DNA from: Celeribacter arenosi
GTDB taxonomy: Bacteria; Pseudomonadota; Alphaproteobacteria; Rhodobacterales; Rhodobacteraceae
Assembly: GCF_039539485.1 (NCBI RefSeq)
Contig: NZ_BAABDF010000007.1
Span: 1,364,001-1,428,000, forward strand
Length of the DNA: 64,000 nt
Direction: 5' to 3'
Of this stretch, positions 17,223-26,062 are shown piece after piece. A program made the position numbers and the translations under genes. The notes beneath the pieces are model-generated. The model saw nothing but the letters and a program-made list of their open reading frames with translations. It was not told where the DNA came from and made no database searches. Every line of letters begins with the position of its first letter. The stretch's first letter is position 1.

Positions 17223-18362
17223 TTATCCTATCAAATTGGAGTATCCTGCATCGTCGTAGTGGCGTTTGAGACGCTGCAAAGCGATCCGCAGAACGATTTT
17301 GCCGGACCGCGCCGACCAGCCCATGCGTTGCTCGGCCTGCTCCATTCCTTCGAGGTAACAGCAGCAGCGCAGAGCAACATCGGCCAATCCCGGCCCAAGA
17401 TCGTCAAGCGCGGAGGCCACACGGGCCTGCGCGGCCTCTGGACCGAACCCTTTTGCGTCACCGGAAAACGTGCCGCGCGCGGTGCCGGTCAGGAAGCGTT
17501 CCCAGTTCTGCGTAACGCGCGGCCCCATCTGGGCCAGCTCAAAATCCTCGCGCAGGCGCTCTGCAGCAGCCACGAGTTCAGGCGAGAGAAACATCGTCCC
17601 GTCCTTGTCACGGCGGCGCGACAAAACCTGAACGGGGCTTTCGGCTGCATTATACCGCAGCCGCCTTGCGCCCTCATCGCCGCCAACCGGCTCTACGCGG
17701 GAGACGACCTCGGATTCCGCGTCGTAAAACCGCGCCGGTGCCTCTGCAAAACCGCCCTGTGTGGTTTCATCCGCTGCCAAAAACCGTTTAAGCGCCGCCC
17801 GACCCGCCGCAGTGATCGTATATCGTGTGATTTTTCCTTTGGCTTTCGCGCTAATCCATTCTTTTAGCGCCATTGCCTGTGCCACAGGGCGATCCAGCAC
17901 CGCCGTGCGAGTTGTGCGCCCATCGGGCAAATCGCGAACCACAACGGCCTTTTCCATATCCTGCGCAACGGCAAGACAGGCACCAGGCTCGCTCAGGCGG
18001 CGCAAGATCCGGCGGGCTTCGCGTTCGACGGTCACATCGTCAAGGGGTTCATGCGCAAGAAAAAGGCTATCGTCAGTCATTGGCAGTGTTTCCTTTCGGG
18101 CTTCGTCTCCTACCGCCGCGGGTGTCCCGATCGCGACGCGGCTGAGGACCGACAGGGCCTCATCAATCAATGGATCGTCGCGCTTCTGTTCGATCCGGCG
18201 AACCTGTCGCATGACCGTTGAAGGCGCACAGCCGCTCTTTCGGGCGAGGGCGCGGATGGTTTGGCCGCTTTCGGTATGTGCGATGTAACGCTTGGCTTCC
18301 TGTGGCACCCAGTTGGGCAGATCTTCGCCAAGACCCACTTGGCTTTTTGCAGTTTCAAACAT
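17223..18362 (-). CDS. DUF6456 / helix-turn-helix protein
   Basis: The protein has 379 residues from the ATG at 18362, which follows GGGGAAG. The frame is open to 18446 and could give 407. Near the N-terminus, LPNWVPQEAKRYIAHTESG leads into an HTH-like segment (TIRALARKSGCAPSTVMRQVRRIEQKRDD). The C-terminal domain (about 270-379) matches the DUF6456 type found in alphaproteobacteria (WSARSGKIVLRIAL, RLKRHYDD). A DNA-binding regulator is inferred; targets are unknown. It is divergent from a DUF6477 gene, a neighbour it often has in Rhodobacteraceae. Confidence 0.8.
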   Translation of the reverse strand: MFETAKSQVGLGEDLPNWVPQEAKRYIAHTESGQTIRALARKSGCAPSTVMRQVRRIEQKRDDPLIDEALSVLSRVAIGTPAAVGDEARKETLPMTDDSLFLAHEPLDDVTVEREARRILRRLSEPGACLAVAQDMEKAVVVRDLPDGRTTRTAVLDRPVAQAMALKEWISAKAKGKITRYTITAAGRAALKRFLAADETTQGGFAEAPARFYDAESEVVSRVEPVGGDEGARRLRYNAAESPVQVLSRRRDKDGTMFLSPELVAAAERLREDFELAQMGPRVTQNWERFLTGTARGTFSGDAKGFGPEAAQARVASALDDLGPGLADVALRCCCYLEGMEQAEQRMGWSARSGKIVLRIALQRLKRHYDDAGYSNLIG

Positions 18363-18717
18363 GTCTTCCCCAGATTTTGTCGTTTCAATTGTTTCCGTTT
18401 GCTCAACTATTGATCCGGTCGTTTTCTCGCGATTTTTTTCATCCACAGGTTATTAAGCCCTTGTCCACACGTTTATCCCGAATCGTTAACAACTTTGGGT
18501 TGCATGTCTTACTTGTCGGTTAACTGTTTCCCGTCTGAGCACAGTGTGTTTCCAAAAGATAAACACTGAAAAACACTACCGTTCGCATTTCGGAAACAAT
18601 GCGCAACACACCTTTAGGTTGTGCAAGGCTTCGATCACGCCATGGGACTCACCGGATTTACGCACACAGATTCCACCCACGGCCGATGACCAACGGGACA
18701 CTCTAGAGGACTAGAAA
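18363..18717. other. Divergent intergenic region between DUF6456 and DUF6477 genes
   Basis: This 355-bp region (271 bp if the longer DUF6456 start is used) holds two near-DnaA-box sequences, TCATCCACA (18438-18446) and TTGTCCACA (about 18461-18469). It also holds two GTTAAC sites (near 18486 and 18520) that resemble CtrA half sites and an imperfect CAGTGT...ACACTG repeat near 18541-18567. It is richer in A and T than its neighbours. I see no RNA gene or further ORF. Confidence 0.4.
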
Positions 18718-19011
18718 ATGACTGATATCTTCGCTCTGCTCGCCGGCCTTCGCCGCCCACGTCTTTTGATCCGCGCTGCTCGCTTTGGGGTCAACGATTA
18801 CAACCGCAGCCGCGACCTGCGTCGCCTGACCGGTTCACGCGCGCAGTTGAACCCGAGCACCGCCGTCACGACACTTATCGAAGAAGAAGCGCGCATTGAC
18901 GCGGTGCGCCGCACAGGCGACGCCTCTTATAATGTGACGCGACATGTTGAACTTTTGATCGCACTCATGGGCGAAGCCCGTCTGTTGACCAAAATACCTC
19001 AGGCAGCCTGA
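18718..19011 (+). CDS. DUF6477 family protein
   Basis: The protein has 97 residues and a helical character (MTDIFALLAGLRRPRLLIRAA at the N-terminus; conserved DYNRSRDLRRLTG, TTLIEEEARIDAVRRTGDASY and HVELLIALMGEARLL). It is a short family largely restricted to Rhodobacterales, function unknown. The ATG at 18718 follows AGAGGA. It is divergent from the DUF6456 regulator and 73 bp before guaA. Confidence 0.8.
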   Translation: MTDIFALLAGLRRPRLLIRAARFGVNDYNRSRDLRRLTGSRAQLNPSTAVTTLIEEEARIDAVRRTGDASYNVTRHVELLIALMGEARLLTKIPQAA

Positions 19012-19084
19012 GAGACACCCTTAGAGCAGGCCAGAAACTCAAATCTGGCTTGCCTCGCGCGCGCGTGCGCAATAAAGCCGGATC

Positions 19085-20656
19085 ATGACCCAACACTCCC
19101 ATGACCGCCTCCTCATCATCGACTTCGGCAGCCAAGTCACGCAGCTCATCGCGCGGCGCTTGCGCGAGTTGAACGTTTACTGCGAAATCCACCCCTATCA
19201 AAACGTCACCGACGCCTCGATCAGAGAGTTCGCGCCCAAAGCGATCATCTTTTCCGGTGGGCCAGATTCGGTGATGCGTGAAGGCAGCCCGAGACCGCCA
19301 AAAGCGGCCTATGAACTCGGCGTGCCGATCCTCGGCATCTGCTACGGGCAGCAGGTGATGATGAAGGACCTTGGTGGACGGGTGGAAGCGGGCGAACACG
19401 CCACGGCAGAATTCGGCCGTGCCTATGTCACACCGACCGGCACGCATCCTGATTTTCTCACCGGTTGGTTCATGGATGGCACAGGGCGCGAACAGGTCTG
19501 GATGTCTCACGGGGATCACGTCGCAGAAATTGCGCCGGGCTTTGAGGTCTACGGCACCTCGCCGGGCGCGCCGTTTGCGATCACCGCCGACCTCAAACGC
19601 AACTTTTTCGCGGTCCAGTTCCACCCCGAAGTTCACCACACCCCCAATGGCAAATCGATCTACGAGAACTTCGTGCGTCTTGCCGGGTTCACCGGCGATT
19701 GGACGATGGGCGCATACCGCGAAGAAATGATCGCGGCGATCCGTGAACAGGTCGGCGACAAACAGGTCATCTGCGCCCTCTCCGGCGGCGTCGATAGTTC
19801 TGTCACGGGTATCCTTTTGCACGAAGCAATCGGCGACCAGTTGACCTGCGTGTTTGTGGACCACGGGCTGCTCCGCCTCGGCGAGGCCGAACAGGTCGTC
19901 GCCATGTTCCGCGAAAACTACAACCTGAACCTTATTCACGCAGATGAAAGCGATCTGTTTCTGGGAGAACTGGAAGGCGTCTCCGATCCTGAAACCAAAC
20001 GCAAAATCATCGGTAAGCTCTTTATCGACGTGTTCCAGAAATACGCCGACGGTATCGAGGGTGCCGAATTCCTAGCTCAGGGCACACTTTACCCTGACGT
20101 GATCGAGAGCGTTTCCTTCTCCGGCGGGCCGAGCGTCACCATCAAATCGCACCACAATGTTGGCGGCTTGCCCGAAAAGATGGGTCTGAAACTGGTCGAG
20201 CCGTTGCGCGGATTGTTCAAAGACGAGGTGCGCGCACTGGGTCACGAACTGGGCCTGCCCGCCTCCTTCATTGGTCGCCACCCCTTCCCCGGCCCCGGCC
20301 TCGCCATCCGTTGCCCCGGCGAAATCACACGTGAAAAGCTCGACATTCTGCGCAAAGCCGATGCGGTCTATATCGACCAAATCCGCAAACACGGCCTCTA
20401 CGACGACATCTGGCAGGCCTTCGCGGCAATTCTGCCGATGCGGACGGTCGGGGTGATGGGCGACGGGCGCACCTACGACTATGCTCTGGCGCTGCGCGCC
20501 GTGGTCTCGGTCGATGGCATGACTGCGGATTACTATCCCTTTACCCATGAGTTCCTGTCGGAAACCTCGACCCGTATCATCAACGAAGTGAAGGGCGTGA
20601 ACCGCGTGTTCTACGATTGCACCTCCAAGCCGCCCGGAACAATCGAACTTGAATGA
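19085..20656 (+). CDS. guaA: GMP synthase (glutamine-hydrolysing)
   Basis: This enzyme converts XMP to GMP using glutamine and ATP. It has 523 residues, the usual length. The class I glutaminase domain (1-200) has the nucleophile cysteine in GICYGQQ and the His/Glu pair in QFHPEVHHT. The ATP pyrophosphatase domain follows with LSGGVDSSV, and the dimerisation domain closes with RTYDYALALRAV and KPPGTIELE. Its substrate-making partner guaB lies at 54729-56180. Its stop overlaps the TTG of the next gene. Confidence 0.97.
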   Translation: MTQHSHDRLLIIDFGSQVTQLIARRLRELNVYCEIHPYQNVTDASIREFAPKAIIFSGGPDSVMREGSPRPPKAAYELGVPILGICYGQQVMMKDLGGRVEAGEHATAEFGRAYVTPTGTHPDFLTGWFMDGTGREQVWMSHGDHVAEIAPGFEVYGTSPGAPFAITADLKRNFFAVQFHPEVHHTPNGKSIYENFVRLAGFTGDWTMGAYREEMIAAIREQVGDKQVICALSGGVDSSVTGILLHEAIGDQLTCVFVDHGLLRLGEAEQVVAMFRENYNLNLIHADESDLFLGELEGVSDPETKRKIIGKLFIDVFQKYADGIEGAEFLAQGTLYPDVIESVSFSGGPSVTIKSHHNVGGLPEKMGLKLVEPLRGLFKDEVRALGHELGLPASFIGRHPFPGPGLAIRCPGEITREKLDILRKADAVYIDQIRKHGLYDDIWQAFAAILPMRTVGVMGDGRTYDYALALRAVVSVDGMTADYYPFTHEFLSETSTRIINEVKGVNRVFYDCTSKPPGTIELE

Positions 20657-20948
20657 GCTCATCGCAAAAACGGGCCGTGTTAGCCTGACGGGCCAGTTCA
20701 AATGCCCGCCAGCAGAGGTCCCGTTTATTCGCAAGGCGCTCGAGCGCCATATCGTATTGACCCGCCAAGAGCCCGGTTGCCTGCACTTTGATGTTTCCGA
20801 GGACGCCGAAACCGTCGGCCTGTTCCACGTAACCGAGCTTTTCGTGGACGGGGCCGCATTTGAACATCACGGGACCCGAACGCGCGAAAGCCAATGGTGG
20901 AAAGCCTCGGGCCATCTTCCCCGCGCGTTCACGGTCAAACAGCTATGA
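20649..20948 (+). CDS. Putative quinol monooxygenase (ABM domain)
   Basis: The protein has 99 residues and the antibiotic biosynthesis monooxygenase fold. The family pattern is PFIRKALERHIVLTRQEPGCLHFDV followed by FHVTELFVDGAAFEHH, with alternating strands typical of ferredoxin-like ABM dimers such as YgiN. No ATG or GTG precedes the conserved part in frame. The likely start is TTG at 20649, overlapping the guaA stop by 8 bp. Its stop overlaps the EamA start by 4 bp. The substrate is unknown. Confidence 0.8.
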   Translation: MNELIAKTGRVSLTGQFKCPPAEVPFIRKALERHIVLTRQEPGCLHFDVSEDAETVGLFHVTELFVDGAAFEHHGTRTRESQWWKASGHLPRAFTVKQL

Positions 20949-21835
20949 CCGCCCCAGCGTCGCAACCGATCAAGGCCGCGCTGTGGATGATGGGGGCCGT
21001 GTTCGGTTTTTCCTCCATGGCAGTCGCGGGTCGCCAGCTCTCGCTCGGCCTTGATACCTTTGAAATCATGACCTACCGCTCGCTGATCGGGATTGTCACC
21101 GTCACAGGCCTCGCATTGGTGACGGGTCGGGTCGGCGAAATTCAAGCCCGCGCTCTGCCCCTGCATTTTGGCCGCAACATCGCACATTTCGCCGGTCAAA
21201 ACCTGTGGCTCTTCGCCCTTACGCTCATCCCGCTGGCACAGCTCTTTGCGCTGGAATTCTCCTACCCTATTCTCGTCGCCCTCGGCGCTGCGATTTTCCT
21301 CGGCGAACGCCTTACTCCAACGCGTGTTGTCACGGCGATTGTGGGGTTTGCGGGCATTCTTATCGTTGCGCGCCCGTTTGAGGCGGGTGGTCTATCGCTC
21401 GGCATCCTTGCCGCTATGGCCTGTGCGGTCGGTTTTGCGGGATCGGCCCTCTTCACCAAAAAGCTCACCCGAACCTCCGGCGTCACGATTACCCAGATCA
21501 TGTTCTGGCTCTCGGCAATGCAGTTGGTATTTGGTCTGATCTGTTCGGGCATTGACGGCGACATCGCATGGATGACTTGGGCGCAGTTCCCATGGGTTTG
21601 CGTGATCTCGCTGGCCGGCTTGGCGGCGCATTTCTCCCTGACCACGGCGCTATCCCTCGCGCCTGCGTCGATCGTGACGCCCGTCGACTTCTTGCGCCTG
21701 CCGCTCATCGCGGTGATCGGAATGGCCCTCTACAATGAACCATTGGAGCTTGCGGTTTTTGTCGGGGCCGCGATTATCTTCGGGGCCAACTACGCAAATA
21801 TCCTATCGGAATCAAGGCGCTCCAAAGCGACATAA
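20945..21835 (+). CDS. EamA-family (DMT) transporter
   Basis: The protein has 296 residues and ten predicted transmembrane helices in two EamA repeats. Conserved marks are FGFSSMAVAGR in helix 1 and VALGAAIFLGERLT after the first repeat. The second repeat ends with ALYNEPLELAVFVGAAIIFGANY. Members export metabolites such as amino acids or nucleobases. The start at 20945 overlaps the ABM gene (ATGA), so it belongs to the guaA transcript. Confidence 0.88.
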   Translation: MTAPASQPIKAALWMMGAVFGFSSMAVAGRQLSLGLDTFEIMTYRSLIGIVTVTGLALVTGRVGEIQARALPLHFGRNIAHFAGQNLWLFALTLIPLAQLFALEFSYPILVALGAAIFLGERLTPTRVVTAIVGFAGILIVARPFEAGGLSLGILAAMACAVGFAGSALFTKKLTRTSGVTITQIMFWLSAMQLVFGLICSGIDGDIAWMTWAQFPWVCVISLAGLAAHFSLTTALSLAPASIVTPVDFLRLPLIAVIGMALYNEPLELAVFVGAAIIFGANYANILSESRRSKAT

Positions 21836-21940
21836 ATGTTGCGTTAACCTTGAACAGATAAGAGAGTCAAAATCGTGAAGTCGCGTGACGTTGCGTTAGA
21901 ATTGCGCCAAATTTCGCCGCTCGCTACCGTGATTGACACA

Positions 21941-21960
21941 AATAGCGCGGAATAGCGCAG
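21941..21960. repeat. 10-bp tandem repeat upstream of the FadL-like gene
   Basis: AATAGCGCGG and AATAGCGCAG lie directly end to end, 60-80 bp before the porin start and just after a TTGACA (21934-21939) that may be a -35 element. A binding site for a dimeric regulator is possible. Confidence 0.35.
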
Positions 21961-22019
21961 ACAAATTACTATAGGCGAGTAACGATACCCCACTCGTGCT
22001 CGATCAGGGATGGAGACCT

Positions 22020-23075
22020 ATGAAAAACACGACTTTACTGGCCGCGGCAATCGCGGTCGGCGCCACAGGCGCACACGCTGGCGGCATGGACCGTTCAGGC
22101 CAATCTATCGCAGCGATTTTTGAATCCGGTGAACACGTCGAGCTGAGCTTTGGCTACGTGTCCCCTTCTGTGTCCGGCACAATCGCGGGCGGCGCCGTAT
22201 CTTCGGGCAACATGGCAAAGAGCTATGCCCAGATCGCAGGCGCCTATAAGCGCGACCTGGATGACAAACTGTCCATGGCAATCATTGTTGACACCCCGTT
22301 CGCTGCCTCTGTTGACTATGGCAATGCTGACGCGCTTTACCCGTTCAATGGTTCTACGGCTTCGGTCGACAGCCTCGCGGTGACTGCCGTATTGCGCTAC
22401 AAGCTGAACGACAGGATGTCTGTCCATGGCGGTATGCGCCTTCTGAAATCCTCCGGCGAAGTGGCGATTCCGTTGTTCGCCTACACGATGGAAACGACCA
22501 ACGAGACCGATTTTGGCTATCTCGTCGGTGCGGCATATGAGATTCCTGAAATCGCATTGCGGGCATCGCTGACTTATAACTCTGCAATCGACATCAATTT
22601 CACAACCACTGAAGGCGGCGTTTTCGAAAGCCCAATGCCGGTGACAATGCCGCAGTCGGTGAACCTCGATTTCCAGACCGGTATCGCAGCAGACACTTTG
22701 CTCATGTTCTCCGCGCGTTGGGCCGAATGGACGAAAACGACGATTTCGCCCACCAACTTCCCCGACCTCGTGACGCATGACAACGACACTATCTCCTACA
22801 CTCTCGGTGTTGGACGTCGTTTCAACGAAAAATGGTCGGGTTCGCTTACCGCTGGGTATGAAAAAGCATTCGGTGGAACGACAGGCAACCTGTCGCCGCG
22901 CGATGGCTACACCTCGCTCACAGCGGGCGTAAAATACCAGCTGAACGAACAGACGGCCATTTCCGGTGGCGCAAGCTACGTTTGGGTTGGCGATGCGACA
23001 ACATCCACGATTGGTGCCGATTTCTCTGGCAACCACGCAATCGGCGTTGGATTGAAACTTTCGCATAAGTTCTAA
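22020..23075 (+). CDS. FadL/OmpP1-family outer membrane protein
   Basis: The protein has 351 residues. A signal peptide (about 1-20, ending AHAGG) is followed by a beta-barrel pattern of alternating residues and a terminal phenylalanine (LKLSHKF) suited to BAM insertion. MDRSGQSIAAIFESG and ELSFGYVSPSVSG are typical of the hatch start of FadL-like channels for fatty acids and other hydrophobic compounds. This one is shorter than E. coli FadL. GGAGA precedes the ATG at 22020. A strong terminator follows, so it is monocistronic. Confidence 0.88.
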   Translation: MKNTTLLAAAIAVGATGAHAGGMDRSGQSIAAIFESGEHVELSFGYVSPSVSGTIAGGAVSSGNMAKSYAQIAGAYKRDLDDKLSMAIIVDTPFAASVDYGNADALYPFNGSTASVDSLAVTAVLRYKLNDRMSVHGGMRLLKSSGEVAIPLFAYTMETTNETDFGYLVGAAYEIPEIALRASLTYNSAIDINFTTTEGGVFESPMPVTMPQSVNLDFQTGIAADTLLMFSARWAEWTKTTISPTNFPDLVTHDNDTISYTLGVGRRFNEKWSGSLTAGYEKAFGGTTGNLSPRDGYTSLTAGVKYQLNEQTAISGGASYVWVGDATTSTIGADFSGNHAIGVGLKLSHKF

Positions 23076-23110
23076 GTCGACCAAATAACGGGGATCTCAT
23101 GTCCCCTGGA

Positions 23111-23142
23111 AACCCCGCTTGCGCGCCAAGCGGGGTTTTTTG
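23111..23142 (+). terminator. Intrinsic terminator after the FadL-like gene
   Basis: AACCCCGCTTG pairs with CAAGCGGGGTT (11 bp), followed by TTTTTTG. A clear rho-independent terminator 36 bp after the stop codon. Confidence 0.93.
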
Positions 23143-23233
23143 TTCACCATTCTTGATGTGCCATTGAACAAGAAACGGTTTGTCGGCGGGCTCCCGTTGC
23201 GCCCATAACGGGCGCCTAACAGGAGACGCCCAT

Positions 23234-24154
23234 ATGCCCCCTCAAAAAGCACTCAATGCCGCAGCCTGGACCGGGCTGGCTCTCATGGGGCTCATGTGGG
23301 GCGGCTCTTTTTTGGCCATCGAACTGATGCTGCGACAGATCCCTGTGGAAACGCTGGTGGCGTTGCGGGTCACGGGCGGTGCGCTGGCGCTATGGGCCTA
23401 TGTGCTCGTCATGGGCCTGCCAGTGCCGCGAACTGTCGGGCCATGGATCGCCTTTTTGCTGATTGGCGGCATCAACGTGGCCATGCCCTTCGGGTTGATC
23501 ACATGGGGCCAACAGCACATCACCTCCGGCCTCGCGGGCATCCTCAACGCCACGACCGCGATCCTCGGCCCCTTGGTTGCAACGCTCGCCTTTGCGGACG
23601 AACGGCTGGGCGCGCGCAAGGCGGCGGGCGTAACTTTGGGCTTTTTGGGTGTCGCGACCATCATCGGGCTGGAAGCCCTGCACAGTTTTGACATGCGCTC
23701 TGCGGGCCAGATGGCACTGATCGGCGCTTCGATGTGCTATGCCATCGGTGCAGCTCTGGCGCGCGTTCACCTCACCGACATGCGGCTAGAGGTATCGGCG
23801 GCAGGCATGATTGCGGGAGCCGCCGTTTGGATGGTGCCGGTCGCGCTATGGCGAAATGGGCTACCGGATTTCACGGTTTTCACGCCGACAACATGGGGCG
23901 CATGGGCCTATATCTCTGTCTTTTCCACCGCGCTTGCCTATCTCATCCTGTTTCGGGTCATCAAATCCGCAGGCTCGGGCAACGCCACGCTCGTCACCCT
24001 TTTCGTGGCGCCTGTTTCGGTTGTCCTCGGTGCCTTGGTGCTCGGCGAAACGCTGCGCATCAACGCCTATTTCGGTTTTGCCCTCATTGCAGCGGGGCTT
24101 TTGGTCATCGACGGGCGGCTTCTGCGCCTCTTCGCCCCCGCCCCCAAGGCGTAA
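23234..24154 (+). CDS. EamA-family (DMT) transporter
   Basis: The protein has 306 residues and ten predicted helices in two EamA repeats (LMWGGSFLAIELMLRQIPVE; ATTAILGPLVATLAFADERLG; second repeat ending SVVLGALVLGETLRINAYFG). It belongs to a different subgroup from the exporter at 20945, since the two align only in general EamA features. AGGAGA precedes the ATG at 23234; the frame is open from 23180. The substrate is unknown. It stands alone after a terminator. Confidence 0.88.
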   Translation: MPPQKALNAAAWTGLALMGLMWGGSFLAIELMLRQIPVETLVALRVTGGALALWAYVLVMGLPVPRTVGPWIAFLLIGGINVAMPFGLITWGQQHITSGLAGILNATTAILGPLVATLAFADERLGARKAAGVTLGFLGVATIIGLEALHSFDMRSAGQMALIGASMCYAIGAALARVHLTDMRLEVSAAGMIAGAAVWMVPVALWRNGLPDFTVFTPTTWGAWAYISVFSTALAYLILFRVIKSAGSGNATLVTLFVAPVSVVLGALVLGETLRINAYFGFALIAAGLLVIDGRLLRLFAPAPKA

Positions 24155-24223
24155 ACCCCTTGGCATTTGCACCCTGTCATGGCACCCAGTGAGACAATCA
24201 CGGGGGCGAAACACGGGGACCGG

Positions 24224-25096
24224 ATGAAATACGAAACGGGCAAAGACTGGCGCGACTGTGCCGCAAAGCGGGTCATCCTGTTCGGCATGTCCGGATTGGG
24301 CAAAACGCACGTGAGCCAGATGATGCGCGCGACGGGCGAATGGTATCACTATTCAGTCGATTATCGCATCGGCACGCGTTACCTCGGTGAAGCCATCGAC
24401 GACAACCTCAAACGCGTCGCCATGCGCGAGCCGTTTCTGCGCGAACAGTTGATGACGGACTCGATCTTTATCAAATCCAACATCACGTTTAGCAACCTTG
24501 CGCCCGTGTCCTATTATCTCGGCAAACCGGGCGCGCGCGACAAAGGCGGGCTCGCGCTGGAGGAATACAGACGACGCCAGGCACAGTTCAGGCACGCCGA
24601 AGAACAGGCCCTCCTTGATACCGGCACCTTCATCGACCGCGCCTCACATCTCTATGGCTATCCGCATTTCGTCTGCGACACGGGCGGGTCCTTTTGCGAA
24701 TGGGTCGACCCCGAAAACCCAGAAGATCCGATCCTGCAGGCGCTGAGCAAAGATGCCCTCCTGGTCTGGATCAAAGGGTCCCCATCCCACACCGCCGAAC
24801 TCATCCGCCGGTTCGACCGTGCGCCCAAACCGATGGCCTATCAGCCCGAGTTCCTGTCACAGACGTGGTCGCAATATCTCAACGACATGAACGTCGATGC
24901 CGAGGCTGTCGATCCCGACGCGTTCATCCGCTACGCCTATAGTCGCGCGCTGGCCCATCGCCAACCGCGCTATGAGGCCATTGCAGGCAACTGGGGCGTC
25001 ACCGTCACAGCCGAAGACGTCGCCACCGCCACAACACCGGAAGCCTTTGTAGACCTGATTGGCGCGGCGCTTGATATTCGCGGCGCGTCGACTTAG
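24224..25096 (+). CDS. P-loop ATPase-like protein of unknown function
   Basis: The protein has 290 residues. An N-terminal Walker A motif (RVILFGMSGLGKTHV, about residues 13-27) suggests a nucleotide-binding, kinase-like fold. The rest (YHYSVDYRIGTRYLGEAIDD; DTGTFIDRASHLYGYPHFVCDTGGSFCEWVD) is conserved in marine Rhodobacterales without an assigned function. It lies 32 bp before metA on the same strand, so the two are probably co-transcribed. The frame is open from 24167 but the ATG at 24224 gives a normal N-terminus. Confidence 0.72.
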   Translation: MKYETGKDWRDCAAKRVILFGMSGLGKTHVSQMMRATGEWYHYSVDYRIGTRYLGEAIDDNLKRVAMREPFLREQLMTDSIFIKSNITFSNLAPVSYYLGKPGARDKGGLALEEYRRRQAQFRHAEEQALLDTGTFIDRASHLYGYPHFVCDTGGSFCEWVDPENPEDPILQALSKDALLVWIKGSPSHTAELIRRFDRAPKPMAYQPEFLSQTWSQYLNDMNVDAEAVDPDAFIRYAYSRALAHRQPRYEAIAGNWGVTVTAEDVATATTPEAFVDLIGAALDIRGAST

Positions 25097-25128
25097 GTAA
25101 TCTTCCCTGTTCAGAAAGTCCGTATCCG

Positions 25129-26052
25129 ATGCCTATCACCCTCCCCGAAGACCTGCCCGCCTACGACGTCCTCTCTGCAGAGGGCGTGATGGTCATCAGC
25201 GAAGGGCGCGCGGCGCATCAGGATATCCGCCCGCTGCGGATTGGCCTTTTGAATCTGATGCCACGGAAAATCCAGACGGAGAACCAGTTCGCCCGTTTGA
25301 TCGGCGCGACGCCCCTACAGATCGAATTCCATCTCATCCGGATGAGCGAACACCAGACCAAAAACACCGCGGCCGAGCATATGGAGCAATTCTATCGACC
25401 GTTCAGCGACGTTGTGGCCACGGGCGAGAAATTCGACGGCCTCCTGATCACCGGCGCGCCCATCGAACACCTTCCTTTCGAAGACGTGACCTATTGGGAA
25501 GAACTCACCCGTGTCTTTGACTGGACCCAGACCCATGTGCACTCCACCTTCGGCGTGTGCTGGGGCGGGATGGCGATGATCAACTATTTCCACGGCATCA
25601 AGAAATATGCGCTCGACCAAAAGGCATTCGGTTGCTTCCGGCATGCCAACCTCGCCCCGTCTTCCCCGTATCTTCGCGGGTTCTCGGACGACTGCGTGAT
25701 GCCGGTCAGCCGATGGACCGAGGTCCGTTTGAGCGAAATCGAAGCCTCCGGTTCTCTGGTCCCGCTGCTGGGGTCCGATGAGGTCGGCCCTGCCTTGGTG
25801 CAAGACCCCGATCACCGCGCGCTCTATATTTTCAACCATCTCGAATATGACACCGGCACCCAGCACGAAGAATTGGTCCGTGACCGCGAGGCGGGAAAGC
25901 CGATCCAACTGCCGGTCCACTATTATCCCGACAACAATCCCGATCTACGCCCCGTGAACCGCTGGCGCAGCCACGCGCATTTGCTCTACGGCAACTGGAT
26001 CAACGAGATATACCAAACCACCCACTTCGATCTGGCCCGGATTGGTGAGTAA
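25129..26052 (+). CDS. metA: Homoserine O-acetyltransferase (MetA family)
   Basis: First committed enzyme of methionine synthesis, 307 residues. The acyl-enzyme cysteine is C144 (FGVCWGG) and the His/Glu pair is in FNHLEYD. The residue that sets acyl-CoA choice, glycine 111 in E. coli MetA, is glutamate here (E113 in GAPIEHLPFEDV). Published work on the MetA family links this glutamate to acetyl-CoA rather than succinyl-CoA, so the activity is probably acetylation. Database names of homoserine O-succinyltransferase would be misleading. The 32-bp leader leaves no room for a SAM-II riboswitch. Confidence 0.93.
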   Translation: MPITLPEDLPAYDVLSAEGVMVISEGRAAHQDIRPLRIGLLNLMPRKIQTENQFARLIGATPLQIEFHLIRMSEHQTKNTAAEHMEQFYRPFSDVVATGEKFDGLLITGAPIEHLPFEDVTYWEELTRVFDWTQTHVHSTFGVCWGGMAMINYFHGIKKYALDQKAFGCFRHANLAPSSPYLRGFSDDCVMPVSRWTEVRLSEIEASGSLVPLLGSDEVGPALVQDPDHRALYIFNHLEYDTGTQHEELVRDREAGKPIQLPVHYYPDNNPDLRPVNRWRSHAHLLYGNWINEIYQTTHFDLARIGE

Positions 26053-26062
26053 GAGTGGCGCG

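Noticed and set aside
18438..18475. Replication origin
   Set aside because: Only two imperfect DnaA-like boxes, no AT-rich unwinding region, and none of the usual origin-linked genes nearby.
25097..25128. SAM-II riboswitch before metA
   Set aside because: SAM-II leaders occur before metA in many alphaproteobacteria, but the gap here is only 32 bp and shows no pseudoknot sequence.
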